64,000 nucleotides of DNA from Rhytidiadelphus loreus (taxonomy: Eukaryota; Streptophyta; Bryopsida; Hypnales; Hylocomiaceae): assembly GCA_947034895.1 (NCBI GenBank), contig OX344764.1:3906001-3970000 (forward strand), in the 5' to 3' direction. Shown here piece by piece: positions 11,374 to 23,340 of the stretch (positions are counted from its first letter, which is position 1; every line of letters starts with the position of its first letter). A program made the position numbers and the translations under genes. The notes under the pieces are model-generated. The model was not told the DNA's origin. It did no database searches and saw only the letters and a list, made by a program, of their open reading frames with translations.

Positions 11374-13660
11374 ACTTGGGGCTCCTGCTATAAAACCAAA
11401 GATTCACCAACATTAGAGACATAATGAGAGTGACTGGCGCACGTCCGAAAGATTTTCCTGTAGTGCACCAAGTGCAAGCTTGTAATTGATCATTCCAAAT
11501 TGTGGCACTTGAAGTGTTGAGCATGCATACTTGTTGTAATAAGAATGGCTAAGCTGATTTCAATGCACCAAAGAATGTACTACTTGAACTACATATAATT
11601 ATTCAAGTTTCAAGGGTTCAAAGTTTTAGTAATAGATGATCTAAATCTGACATGCCAATTTTGATGTTGAAGTCATGCCCAACCTTAAAATCGGTATATA
11701 CGGCTGTAATCATCTTAGACACTACTATGAAAGGAACGGTAAATAACCCTATTTTCCATTCAAAGGCCAGTGGGCAGCGACACTAACTAATAGCCAACTC
11801 ATGCGTACAGTTAACCCAACTTGCAAATTGAAGGCCAGCCGATAATGGAAGACATGTTGATAGTAGAGGTCAGTCAGTAAGAGACAGGAGTCGGTTTTAG
11901 TGTCCCTTTACAATCGTGTTAAAATGACAAAAATTTCAAGAGATTGGCGCTTTTTAACTTCTTGTTTGTACTACGGTCTTGAATGCCACTATTAGGTGCT
12001 TGTAAAAAGCCATTTTAACCATTGTGACTTTCACCTTCACGGAGGTTTTTGTTGGTTCTTGGCCAACTGGGACTAATTCGGGCATTTTGGATGACTGGTG
12101 CAGAGACGATGATGTGATTTGGGATACTTCAATACAGTCGATACTTAGAATTATTCATTGGCAGGGATGCTAAGCTAATGGAGGATGATTGCCCTTTTAA
12201 AGACAACAGTTATTAGCTGTAGAATCTGTACATTAGGAAGTCCTTTGACGGAAGGTGGATAGTATTTAGCATGGCTAGAAACTCCCCACAGTATTAAGCT
12301 CACAGTATAATCCAAGAGGCAAATTTATATTGGCATGTTCATGTGCTAAAAGTTCAACAAACAGATCAAGAACATAGCTGCTTTTCAGCATGATTTAGTG
12401 ATGAGATTGACACTGCCAAACTGACCAGGCAAGTAGAGGATGGTTGCCGTCAGTTTTGACTAAGGATTCAAACATGAAGAAAAAATGGCAATCGGTATAA
12501 TATTCATAGCAAGGCATCAGAACATATTTGGCAATAAGAAGTGGCGAGTTCAAGTTATATTCCACTACCTCACTTCAGTTGGAACGTTCGTGGTATGGCT
12601 GCGAGCAAAACCAACTTCGTGAAATTGGTGGAAATTCCGAGACTTCGGCACTTTTCATAGTGCAAGGACTGAAACATAAATCTTTACCCGTGCTTGTTTT
12701 TTAAGAGTTTTGTTCAGATGAATGTCGCAATTTTTGGCGCACAGAATCGCGCAAATTTAACAAAAGTGACGATCAGCATGAAACAACTGGTGTTGCACAT
12801 AATCACAAACTGCAGAGTTCATAATAAGTCTGCAAGTAAAAATCTGGTGTATTTGCACAGAAAAAAAAAACATGATTCCCCAACACTCTAAAAGTTTCAC
12901 CTCCAGACAGAAAGTGGAGTTTGCATGTCCATGACTCTATGAGTGAGGCCCAAGCATTAGGCTCACCCGGAACCAAATCTGAAAAATCAGCACCAGGAAG
13001 ACACCATTATCAACACCCCAAATGCAGCTGCAACACTAATCCACTAATTCCTGTCTGTCGGACAACATTAACCTCAACTAAGCTGCGTTTAAGAACTCTC
13101 TTGATACTCGACTTCCAGCAGATAAGTAATGGTAAACATAGGCGAATGAATCGTCTCCAATACTGTAGTCACATCCTGAAAAATAGGTTGGTTGCAAATA
13201 GTGAAATAGACATAATCAATGCTAGCTCGTGGCCAAACTCAATCACCTGAAAAAGTATGTACACGATCAACAGCATTGGCATGATGAATTGACAATATGT
13301 TCAGTTACACGATGGTACTTCCTCTACAAACAAAAAAAGGTAGTTACACGGGCCACGTACCCTGTCAACCACTGAGTTGCAGCTTCCACAGGCTTGTCAT
13401 AAGTGTCACAACTTTGCAACCCTAAACCAGGAGCTTTAAAACACTATTTGGAATGACGAACTAGATGATAAATAACCTTCTCAAGCCTCCCACACCACTC
13501 GGAGTTAAATATCAGTCATCCTATTTAGAGAAATCTTGAATCTGTCCTTGCTAGTGGGATCAAAATGCTGACATTCAGAGCAGACTTCTTCTCACTAGCC
13601 AATGCACAGAAGGACTACGGGTAAAGTCCTGCTTTCGACTGGCCGACTGACTTTCTTCTT
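11374..13660. other. Intergenic DNA between the SAM-PRXL2 and P450 genes
   Basis: The genes converge here: SAM-PRXL2 is on + and the P450 on -. The unresolved 3' exon and UTR of the former should lie near the start of this stretch. It contains a MITE at 12,610-12,770. No other supported gene is seen; the open frame at 12,921-13,250 starts with TTG and lacks coding character. Confidence 0.4.
12610..12770. mobile_element. GTCAATTTCG-family MITE, copy 3 (degenerate)
   Basis: A degenerate left end (CCAACTTCGTGAAATTGG) and right end (GCAAATTTAACAAAAGTGAC) enclose the family's internal blocks GGACTGAAACATAAATCT and GTCGCAATTTTTGG. It is less well preserved than copies 1 and 5, so probably older. 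Confidence 0.5.
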
Positions 13661-13664
13661 CTTA

Positions 13665-14312
13665 ACAACATTAGTGTTGGGACCAAAGTTCTTATCATTG
13701 GAGTGAGACCAAAATTATTATTCTTCCTAGCATCATTGGTATTAAACCAAAGTTCTTCCTTCTCCTTGTCATCCGTGTTGGACCGGAATTCTTCTTCTTA
13801 GCATCATTGGAAAGTTCTTCTTTCCTTATTACTGGTGTTAGTAAAAACGATATTCTTCGTCTTCTTCCTAAGTAGCATCATTGGTGTTGCACCAAAGTTC
13901 GCCGTCTCCTTGTCATTGGTAATGCACCGAAATTCTTCTTCTTCTACTTAGCATCATTGGTGTTGCACCGAAGTTCTCCTTTCCATCATTTTGGTGTTGG
14001 ACTGAAGTTGTTCTTCTTAGCATCTTCTTCTTCGCATCATTGCTATTGAACCGACATTCTTCTTTCTTCTTCTCAGCATCATTATTGGTATTGGACTGAC
14101 ATTCTTCTTCTTCTTAGCATCTTCTTCTTAGCATCATTGGAATTGAACCGACATTCATCTTCTTCTTAGCATCTTAGGTGTTGGACCGAAATTCTTCTTC
14201 TTCTTCTCAGCATCCATGGCGTTTGGACCGAAGTTGTTCTTCTTCTCCTCAGCATCCAATTGCCGTTGCACCGAAGTTGCTCTTCTTCTTTAGCATCTTC
14301 TTCGTCATCATC
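13665..14312. repeat. Degenerate CTT-rich minisatellite abutting the P450 stop codon
   Basis: Roughly 14-16 imperfect units of about 33-42 bases follow the pattern CATCATTGGTGTTGGACCGA then AGTTC(TTC)n-TTAG, with shorter CATCTTCTTCTTAG partial units. The array ends directly against the P450 stop at 14,313-14,315, so on the minus strand it is the start of the 3' UTR and is GAA-rich. It is not open through its length and is probably not translated. Confidence 0.75.
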
Positions 14313-17300
14313 TCAGTAGCACTCCGGTGCCAGTCTGGGCGTCGCAACACACGGCAACGGCCCCTTCCTCGGCAACGTCAACCCAAACACCTCCTCCATA
14401 TCCAGCCCCTCCGGCAACCCCTCGGGCAACCCCCACTCAAACCCCTGCAACAGACTCCCCACCACGAACTGCACCACCGTCAACCCCATATTCACCGCGG
14501 GACACACCCTCCTCCCACTCCCAAACACTAGCAACTCAAAGTGCTGCCCCTTCACATCCACCGCGCTCATCTTCTCTCCCAACCACCGCTCCGGATGAAA
14601 CTTCTCCGGATCCTCCCACAGAGTAGGGTCCCTCCCAATCGCCCACACGTTCACGATCACGCGCGTCTTCGCAGGGAAGTCGTAGCCGAAGGCGTGGGAG
14701 GGGTGGGAAGATTCCCGGGGCAGGAGGAGAGGGGCCGCCGGGTGGAGGCGGAAAGTCTCCTTGACGAGGGCGTGCAGGAAAGGGAGGTGGGGGAGGTCGG
14801 ACTCCAGGAGGGGGCGGGAGCGGCCGACGACGGAGTCGAGCTCGGAGTGGAGGTGGGGGAGGAGGTGAGGGTGTTGGAGAAGCTCGGCCATCGCCCATTC
14901 GCAGGTGAGGATCAGGGACTCGGTGGCGGCCACGAAGACGTCCTGGATTTGAAGAAACAAGCAACAGCAGGAATGAGACCTGGTGATTCGCAAGAGACAT
15001 CGAATTGAAGTGATACATCTTGGAATTCGGATGCAACAATATCACAACTTTGACACATTGTGTCCTAAACCCTCAAATAAAAGAAGAAATGAAACTGCTT
15101 CCCCTTAGAATCGATTTTTAACTAAAGAGTATGAAGCATGCCTCACTATATCAACAAGCACATAACGATGAGAAGGCATCCCCATTTTGAGCTCCCCATT
15201 CGCTGGTCAAAAAGCTCAAAGGCAGAGAGGCTAATCTAAACCCTAAACTCGAAATCTGTTCTCGACATGTAGGTTACGAATTGGGCCTCCCCGCATCCTA
15301 GAACATGGAGATGGAAAGGCTTCTCCATCCTCTGAGGTGAACGGAGCTCAAGACGGGGAGACTGAGGCTCATGTGAAATAAATAAACTTTATCAGATTCT
15401 GTTTTTACCAGGAGCTTAGAAGTTGAGCCTTCCCGTATCAAGGACATGATGATGGAGTCTAGGATCGAATCCCCATCTTCAGCAGCTAGATGGAGACACA
15501 ACGGGGAGGCTTCTCATCTTCGACTGATTAAAAAATTTCATGCCCCCATCTTCAATTGGGTCTCATGATTTCCCCATCTTCAGTTCGGATTTCAGTTTAG
15601 GGTTCCGTTATAGGGTTAGTTCCGTTTCACTTGCAATAAAGTATCAAAAACGATTTCCAACAATGAACACCAGCCAACCCAACATGCCATTCTCACCAGA
15701 ATCAGCGCCTTCACATTCTCTTCCGACATCTGAAACCCGGCGTCCTTCATTTCCATCTGATCCAGCAGCACATCCACATAATCCCGTTCATCCTTAGGTT
15801 TATCACTCCCCTCCCTCCTCCTCTCCCGATGCTGTTCCACAATCTCTGAGACAAACGCATCCATCCTCACTTTATGCTTCCTCATCTCCGCTTCGAATCC
15901 CCCGAGGTCCAACGGCTTCAACGCCGGAATGAAGTCTCCGGGCACGAACAGTCCCGCCAGTCGGAAGTGCGTCTTCACCATGTCAGGGAAATCCTTCTCG
16001 ACGGTCTGGTGGGGGGAAGGACTGGAATCGGAATCGGCCGAAGTAGGATTGCCTGCGTAGCGTTTGTTGAGCACCATGCGGGAGACGACGTTGGAAATCA
16101 TGGAGGATAACTGGGACTTGAGATCCACGGAGCGGAGGGAGTAGATGGAGTGAAGCATGCAGGCCACTTCGGAGGTGCGGATGGGACGGGAGGATTCCAG
16201 GCTGGAGGGGCTCGTAAGTTCCATGTTGAAGATCTTTTTGAGGTGGCGCCAGTTGGGGTTGCTCGCTTGGAAGGCTACGTCTGGAGAGGTTCACAATCAA
16301 AAAAAATTGAAGGTAAGGAGTGGAAGAAGAAGAAGAAGAAGGAGAGCTCCGTGAAACGCTACATCTGTCGAGGTTCACAAGCAGAATGGTAAGGTGAGGA
16401 TATCCCACTTTGAGCACTGCGAAGATTATGCCGGTAAATTGAGTCACCAGATACCAATTTGATATTGTTCAAGTTGTTGGACCATATCAGTCTAGCACTC
16501 TATTGCAACTATGGATACTTCCCCGACGTCTCTACATTGTTTACGATACGGAAAGACTCAGATTTCATGGTTACACCAAACCATTAGACAGACAAGAACC
16601 AATAACAAAACGAGTTCGTTGGTTGCTTCGAATGCTACATCTGTCGAGGTTCACAGGCAAAACTCGTGAGGAAAGGAGAAGAAGTTGTAAGACCAAAAGG
16701 TTACACAACTAGTAAGCACTTCCTATGCAGCGGTATGGATTTGAGACAACTCAAAAGGAAATAGTTTTAAGCTGTTAGATCATATCAGTCTAGCCATCTA
16801 TCGCAACCCTGGATACTTCCCCGAAGTCTCAAACATTAATTGTCTACGTAAAAGACTCCGATGATAGAGATTTACAACAAACCATTAGACAGACATGATC
16901 CAACAACAAGACTCATAATCATCATTCTGTTGAATGGAATCGAGAATGGTCAGATTGACATCGAAACCAAGCCTTACTCCACCCACTAAATCAATATATA
17001 TCATGGAAAGTGACCCCAAACCCCCTACATATTCATGTTCATATTCATGTGTAAGAAAGACACCTCAATAGTACCTGAGCGCACGAATGGCAAATCTCTA
17101 CCCTCACTATGGAACACATTTGTAGACATTCCTAAACTCCAACACTTAGCAATAGAAATTGATGAAACTGACGCAACCCACCTTGTCGGCCATACATGAG
17201 ATGGTGTCCTTGCGACATGTATGGTCTTGACCCGAAGTTCGCATCCTGCGTCTTGAGAAACTCCTTGGCCGCCTCCGGAGAAGTGCAGACGATGCACGGC

Positions 17301-19014
17301 TTGGCCCCAAGGCGGATGAACATGAGCGGGCCGTATTTCTGCGCCATCTTCGCAAGGGACCTGTGCGGACTTGCTCCCAGCAAGTGCATATGGCCGAGGA
17401 ACGGCAAGCCTGGAGGCCCAGGTGGCAGGTTCACACGCCTGGACAGAAGTTTCGTGACCAACAGAATCACTAGCACCGCCATCGCCAGGGAGTACACCTG
17501 CAAATCCAAAGGGATGGGATCCAGTCGTCATGAGCCTCTGTCATGGAGATCAAAGCACTTCTAGGTGAAGCGAATTTCGTATGCTAGTTACGGTTCAGAT
17601 GCTTTGCTCTAATCATATGAAATCGTAGGTTCTTAGATCTTTGGATACACGAAGAAAATAAAGACGTAAGGGATCCCGGCCTTGGCCATGAGCTTCTGTC
17701 ATGCATGTAGATCGGTATCTCAGCACTTCTGGGTGTAGCTAGCTAATTTTACATGCTAATTATGGTTGAGATGCTTTGTTGTATTCACATGGAATCGTAG
17801 TTTCTTAAATCCGACACACACTAAGAAAGACGTTGTAGGAGGAGGCTGCACTTGCAAAACAGAAAACGGAAAGAAATATGTTGCGTTACTTTGTTATCTT
17901 GCCACCAATGGCGATAGCCGAAGCTCCCAGTGAACCCTTAGCTTCTCTTATGTAGATCTAGGTGTACCTAATTTTATGTGCTAGTTCTGCTTCAATTGCT
18001 TTTGCTATTACCTTATGGAATCGTAGTTTCTTAGGTCGTCGATACACGAAGAACGACGTTATAGGAATAGGCTGCTCTCAGAAAACTGGAAACTGAAAGA
18101 AATATTTTGCCTTACTTTGCTATCTTGCCATCCATAGTGCTTGCCAAAGCTCCCAATGAACCCGAAAGAGGCCATGGACTTCGATCGATGCTTTGGGGAG
18201 ACACTTATGATTCGTCTTGTTTGCTTTTTAGTCTAGTTTATTAGATATCCAAGAAACATTTCTCAAAGATCTATGAGTCGTGGTATTCAGGAGAGTATTC
18301 TGTTAGTGGATCATCTTGAATGGAAACAGTGATACGGTAATTGATCACCAAGAGCAGAAGGGTAGAGTATCGAGCATCGAGCAACACAACTGAAGAGCTT
18401 CGATTCGGGAAAACGTAAACATCGGGTTTCCCAACTCAAATTCCAATTTAGCACGTTAGGATGAGTGATATTATAATGAGATCCTCAAGGTGTTTTCGAA
18501 GAATCTCTTCACAATAGGAGCCGGTGGATTACGTTTCAGTTTCAGTGAAAATTGACACGCAGGTCCACGACGGTACTAGTTTTTAGAGTCGCGATACCCG
18601 CGCTGGAACGAATATAGTCATACTAGACGACGTGTAGACACACCCAACGGGCACTAAATTAATTCACAAAGCAACGGAGTATATAACGGCAAAATTTCAG
18701 TGAAAATCGACACCGTAGATCTATGCCGGGACTAGTTTCCAGAGCGCTTGAAGTAATGTAAGTTGCAATTGTACCTGCGCTGAAACGAATATAAGCATAC
18801 TGGTCACACTCACTGGCTACTGAATTCGCAAAGAGAGGTAGAACGCAAGCCAGGAGGGTTTAGTCTTCCAGACCGGGCGAGAATTCGAAAATCCAGAGGG
18901 AGGGAGTTGTGAGCAAACCTTAAACCATCCGCCATCGTCATATTTCAGCGTCGCTACTTTGAACGCGCCCCATAAATCTTCGACCGTCTTCACCGACGGC
19001 ACCGAGAATGTCAT
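14313..19014 (-). CDS. Cytochrome P450, A-type (CYP71 clan)
   Basis: Haem-thiolate monooxygenase of 541 aa, expected to be anchored in the ER. Exons (minus): 19014-18919, 17497-17182, 16280-15697, 14942-14313; introns of 1,421, 901 and 754 bp; phases 0, 1, 0. Residues 36-50 form the membrane anchor, followed by the proline hinge PPGPPGLP (57-64). The I-helix reads AATES (337-341) where AGTDT is usual; acid and hydroxyl are kept but the glycine is lost. ExxR is E394-R397 (KETFRLHP), then FHPERW (PERF variant). The haem loop FGSGRRVCPA puts the ligand at C479, with Ala where the consensus has Gly. The first ATG of the spliced frame is at 19,014; without exon 1 the second exon would start in mid-anchor. 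The last exon is very GC-rich. CYP71-clan enzymes act in secondary metabolism; substrate and family number cannot be read from sequence alone. Confidence 0.93.
16471..16912. repeat. Diverged tandem duplication inside P450 intron 2
   Basis: Segments at about 16,471-16,625 and 16,775-16,912 share ATATCAGTCTAGC, CTGGATACTTCCCCGA (or a near variant), AAAGACTC and ACAAACCATTAGACAGACA. They form a tandem duplication with a period near 305 bp, entirely within the intron. Confidence 0.6.
17525..18140. repeat. Three-copy diverged repeat inside P450 intron 1
   Basis: Copies begin near 17,525, 17,690 and 17,930. Each carries a block like CATGGAATCGTAGTTTCTTA and a following AAGAA(A/C)GACGTT block; the last two also share the GGAGGCTGC/ATAGGCTGC text. 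Farther into the same intron (18,530-18,800) a second duplication shares TTTCAGTGAAAAT and GAACGAATATA. Confidence 0.6.
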
Positions 19015-19354
19015 GCCGGTCGTCGTCTCGCCGCGTATCAATCTCGCTAGATGCAAACTTTACCAGCAAATGTCGCAGAAAGCAAAAACCTTTCCCACCC
19101 TCTCACCAAAAACTCGAGGGACTTTCTGCAGAACCGTCACCGATCGACTGAGATCGAAACGTAGGTTCCGAAGTCAGAAAATTAACCGAAAGTCACCAAA
19201 ACAGTACGTGGAGACGACGTCCAAGCTTCCCCTAGATCAACAATCCAGCACAATGTGAATTCACAACCAGACACTAGCTTATAAAGACACTCCGTTGATC
19301 AACTGTCTAGCCGCTCCCTCCCTGCAATCATATGGTCCAAGGCGGCACAAAAAA

Positions 19355-19499
19355 CGACAATTTCGTTACAATGGCGACATTCCATTACTTCGGCGCAAAT
19401 CACTCAGGATGCGCAGCCTGAAACCCAAAATCTAAACTTGTCCTAGCTTGTCCACAGATTTTGGCAGTGCGAATATCCCCAATGTTAACGAAATTGTCG
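19355..19499. mobile_element. GTCAATTTCG-family MITE, copy 4, upstream of the P450
   Basis: The ends are CGACAATTTCGTTACAATGG and, reverse-complemented from the right, CGACAATTTCGTTAACATTG. This is the best preserved inverted pair of the family. It lies about 340 bp upstream of the P450 ATG and could affect its promoter (inference). Confidence 0.65.
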
Positions 19500-21376
19500 T
19501 TCGAATCAGTATGACACCCTACCAGACAACCCAACAGTAATTAACCAAACACAGTACGTACCTCCAAGCTTCACCAAGCTCAATAATCGAGCACTGTTGA
19601 ATTCTCCAACAACTTACAAGACTCTTACTAGCTAGCCGCTCCCCTCCGAGCAATCATAAGGACGGCGGCATTAAATATGAATAACACGCTGCCAGCCATC
19701 AGCACTACAACTCCACAACGTACAAGATTCGAATCTGAAGCTCAAGAAACGATGATGAAATCCGCAACTACCGGTACTGTAGTACCGGCCATCTATAGTG
19801 GATCAGTTCCATCCGCACAGGGAAAGGACTGGAATGCCACAGCATGACGCACTGGCCTTGAAAGCTGACTAGACCCACACATTGGAAGAATCCGGTAGGG
19901 CTGGATTCCAGAGTCTTTCTTAAAGAGGCATCATGTCGCAAGCTTGTTCAAATGACCAATCAATGGTGAGCGACATGACGCCTGTTTCCTCCCTCCTTCC
20001 CTCCCTTCTTCAAAGTCACTATTCCAAAAAAAAATTATCAAACTTTCCAATGCAAAAAAACTACAAGTTCAAGTATGTTTAATTCAAAACTCAAAATGTA
20101 GATGAATACTCTGTTTTGTTTTTTAACCCCCAGACCATGTTGCAGTTGGGCTTTTGTACTCTTCTCTTGCAGTAAAGGTATTCCTTTATTTGTGCCAAAA
20201 AAAAATGTAGATGAATATTAGATAGATACACAATGCATCTTGTCAATCTGACAATTGCAAGAGAATGATATTGAAAAGTTGGTTTTCCCTGAAGATTCAG
20301 GAGAAATGATCAGAAAAACCCCGGCAGTTGCATGGTTCAAAGTTAGCCGGTGGAATTGGGTTAAGAAATCCGGTTGAAATTTGGAAAACATCAGCAAAAA
20401 TCCATTGAAAAAATCCATAAAATTTCTATTTAGAGTAAAAAATAGAGAAAATAACTGGATTCAATTCTTGAAAACCCGGTTAATATGAGTATTGAAGGAA
20501 ATTAGCCGATAAAACTCAAAAAGTTTCTCAAACACTGTCCAGAGGAGCCGCTTGGAGTTGGGCCTACCTATCATTTTAAGGGCTCATATATGGCAATTAA
20601 GATTTTAATTAGAACCTGCCTAATCCATTAGCCAGTGAGAGTGTGAAATTGGCCTTAGAAGAACCTCTTAAATTCTAGAGATTCTGGAGATTCTGAAAGA
20701 ATCTGGGGTGTAACACTAGAGTTGCACTAAGATATAACCACCCATAACCGACTGAATAAGCAATTCTGGATATGATCTGGAGTAGTGCAGGTGGAAGCAA
20801 ATATTTTCAAAGTGAGGATTTATTATAAATGATTGATAGGGGAGTGGAGGCTTTATATTGGAGTAGAGTACTTGGTATTTTTGTTTTCTGATTTTCAGGT
20901 GGGTGAAAATGAATTTACAGTAGAAGCACCCATTCCAGATCAAGGAGCCATGACCAACATGTAGGGTGCACTAACTTATTTTAGGCCAAGCAGGGCGCTC
21001 AAGCTTGCAATGTGTTTGTTTCTCCTTGGAATGTGTTTTTCTTTTCAAGGTTCAAACGTATAAGGTCATGACACATGTCCCAAAATGTGCAAGAATTAGT
21101 GAGCAAGATAGTAGGAAGTAATGAGTAGAAAAGCAGTTTTGGCTATGATCAGAATTTAAAGACTCTATACATTGGCTATGGGTTTAGAGCACTTTTGCCT
21201 CCCAAAATTCATAGTTATTTTAATATTAGCAATAAAATTACAAAAAATTCACAATCCCAATATTTCTTATCTCTCTACATGAGAAAAATTTCCACTGCCT
21301 CACACTGCTCCTCATCTATTCTAAAATTGCTTAAGTCATCAAGTATGGGTGGTCCTACTTTAGGGCCATTTTGTAC

Positions 21377-21479
21377 AAGAGAAAGGGTTGGCTATGGCCG
21401 ATTCTACTTTATTAGCAACTATGGGGCAAGCCCTACGACCATCTACAAAGCATAATCTGCCATGGCCAACCCTTTCTCA
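21377..21479. repeat. Short foldback (hairpin) of about 100 bp
   Basis: GAGAAAGGGTTGGCTATGG is met by its near-perfect inverse CCATGGCCAACCCTTTCTC about 63 bases later. The stem is about 19 bp with one mismatch. It could be a solo MITE or a small-RNA precursor; nothing in the sequence decides this. Confidence 0.55.
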
Positions 21480-23054
21480 AGCATTAAAATCAACTAAAGG
21501 TACATTTGTAGTCACCTATGGACGTCTATGTCTACACTTGGATCCTTGGATCTTCGTCATATTTGAAGAATATTGACAGAGTATGCAAAATCAGCCCTTG
21601 ACACAAAATCAGCATTTAAGGAAGATTTTGCCAATAAAAAGGTCTTGCGAAAACGCCAAATGTGCCTTCTCTCTAATTTTAACGTTGGTTGTGGCCTTGG
21701 AGGAATGTGAGCCATGGTGGGATCATTGAGGTGTCATTGGCCTTGGTCTCAATGCACCTCCTTAGAGAAGTGAGTTTTGGGCATAACATTGTTTACATTA
21801 CCAAATGAATGAGGCAGGGGTTCCTTTTGCATCCTTGAAAAGAAATCATTGTTAACTAGTCTAATCGATTGATCTATTCTCCTTGGAGGAAAGATAATGC
21901 CTCCTTAGATGTTTGGAAGGGAATTCGGTTATAATATGAACAAACTGTTGGTTGGCTAGATTGTGTCAATGCAATTAGATAGGTTCATGATTCATCACTG
22001 ATTTGGCGGTCAGGCACACAAAGTCAACAGAGCGCTACAGCTAGGCAAGTGGATACAATGTACTACATGGGGAGTCCAAATGACATCAAAGCACAGAGGT
22101 GCTAAAGTAAGAGGTCCGTAAATAATTTTGGCTCCAAATGTGTCCCCTATGTAGGAATGAGTGACATTTTTTTTGAAAAAACTATCTATTTTTGTCATTG
22201 ATAAGGTAGGTAGTCTTAAAGGAATGATTTATAGACTTCTTTTCTTAAATACTTGTTTGTGGGGCCTAGATGGACAGGTTGGCAAAAATTTGACAACCTC
22301 CTCGAAAATGTCCAGGACAACCTCCTCCAAAATATCCAGGACAACCACCCCTAATTTGGGGGTATCAAAAGGACAACTTATCCTAATTTTTTTATTTAAA
22401 AAATGCCAACTTTCAAATTTTTTGGTTGTCATAATTTCATAGAAAATCATTAAAATTTTAGAAAAAAACTATATTTTTTTAAGCTATGTTATATACAACC
22501 AAAAAGAAGTCAAGGAAACCCAATCCAACTAACATCACCCCTCGAAAGGAACATTCAAACCTTCTTAACCCTTGAAAGACGGACTAGTGATTGTAGAAAT
22601 CATCCATTTTGATACCATGCGAATGGTTGGTTTAAAAAAATCCCAAAGTACTCATTGAAAGTCAAACTATCATAGAAGACCTCTCTTCTTAGTACAAAAT
22701 TTTGAGAATGAATAGTTGCACTCATGTCTTGCATGGAGAGATTCTTTGTCATTCATCAACCAAAAAATGGTTGCAGTATCGTTTAAGGATTATTCGAGTA
22801 GTAATTATTTGTTTCTCTACTGGCAAAGAGTGTTTAGCACCCAACTCTTAGTGTGGAGGGGTGTCTCTAAGTTGCTTAACACACCAATAAAAAAAATGTC
22901 CATGGTTTTTCAACTCATGATTTTGTACAATGGTACAAATCTTGACCCTTGAATGACAAACCTTTGCTTACAATGGTAGCCCAAGTCAAAATAAAAAATC
23001 TCCTTGAAGCGAGGAATGGGTCTTGTTGCTTGCCCAAAACTTATTCACTCAAGG

Positions 23055-23340
23055 CAACAGTGCTAGTATGTGAACCTAGAAATGTGAGCCTAGAAATGTG
23101 AGCCTACGAGTATTGAGCCTAGGCACATAGGTACTCTATAACTATTAGAGATGTCTATAGCATACATACCTATAATATAAACATTATATAACCATAGAAG
23201 GTGCTTATAACATAGGAACTTACAACAGAGACACCTATAATATAAACATCATATAACTATGGAAGGTGCCTATAATATAGAAGCCTAGGCTCCTATGCTC
23301 ATAGGCTCAAGATCCTAGGCTCACATAATAGCAATTGTGT
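23055..23340. mobile_element. MULE-like MITE, copy 1, with perfect 10-bp duplication
   Basis: The left end is CAACAGTGCTAGTATGTGAA. The right end, reverse-complemented, is CACAATTGCTATTATGTGAG. The element is flanked by identical 10-bp repeats TCACTCAAGG (23,045-23,054 and 23,341-23,350). The interior is made of CTATAATATAAACAT and ATAACTATGGAAGGTGC(C/T)TATAA(C/T)ATAG units. A 9-10 bp duplication is typical of the Mutator superfamily, so MULE-like is the best guess. Confidence 0.75.

Larger units (their letters stand above)
19015..23054. other. Intergenic DNA upstream of the P450
   Basis: The first 500 bases are GC-richer and likely hold the P450 promoter and 5' UTR, with a MITE at 19,355-19,499. 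Beyond about 19,980 the DNA is AT-rich. A 20-bp hairpin lies at 21,377-21,479, a fragment of the 26-kb tandem repeat at about 21,780-21,850, and a short direct repeat of GACAACCTCCTC at 22,289-22,335. No gene is supported. Confidence 0.45.

Noticed and set aside
12921..13250. 109-codon frame between the SAM-PRXL2 and P450 genes
   Set aside because: It begins with TTG, has no family resemblance and shows no splice or composition support.
13665..14312. CRISPR-like or coding repeat array
   Set aside because: Units are degenerate, of variable length, without spacers, in a eukaryotic 3' UTR position, and interrupted by stops.
14178..15045. Several 100-170-codon frames opposite or out of frame with the last P450 exon
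   Set aside because: They arise from GC-rich codons of the real exon; only the 14,942-14,313 frame carries the P450 motifs.
17132..17509. P450 start at a TTG codon at 17,509
   Set aside because: TTG is an unlikely plant start. GCAG just before 17,497 is a good acceptor, and an upstream ATG exon at 19,014-18,919 joins in phase.
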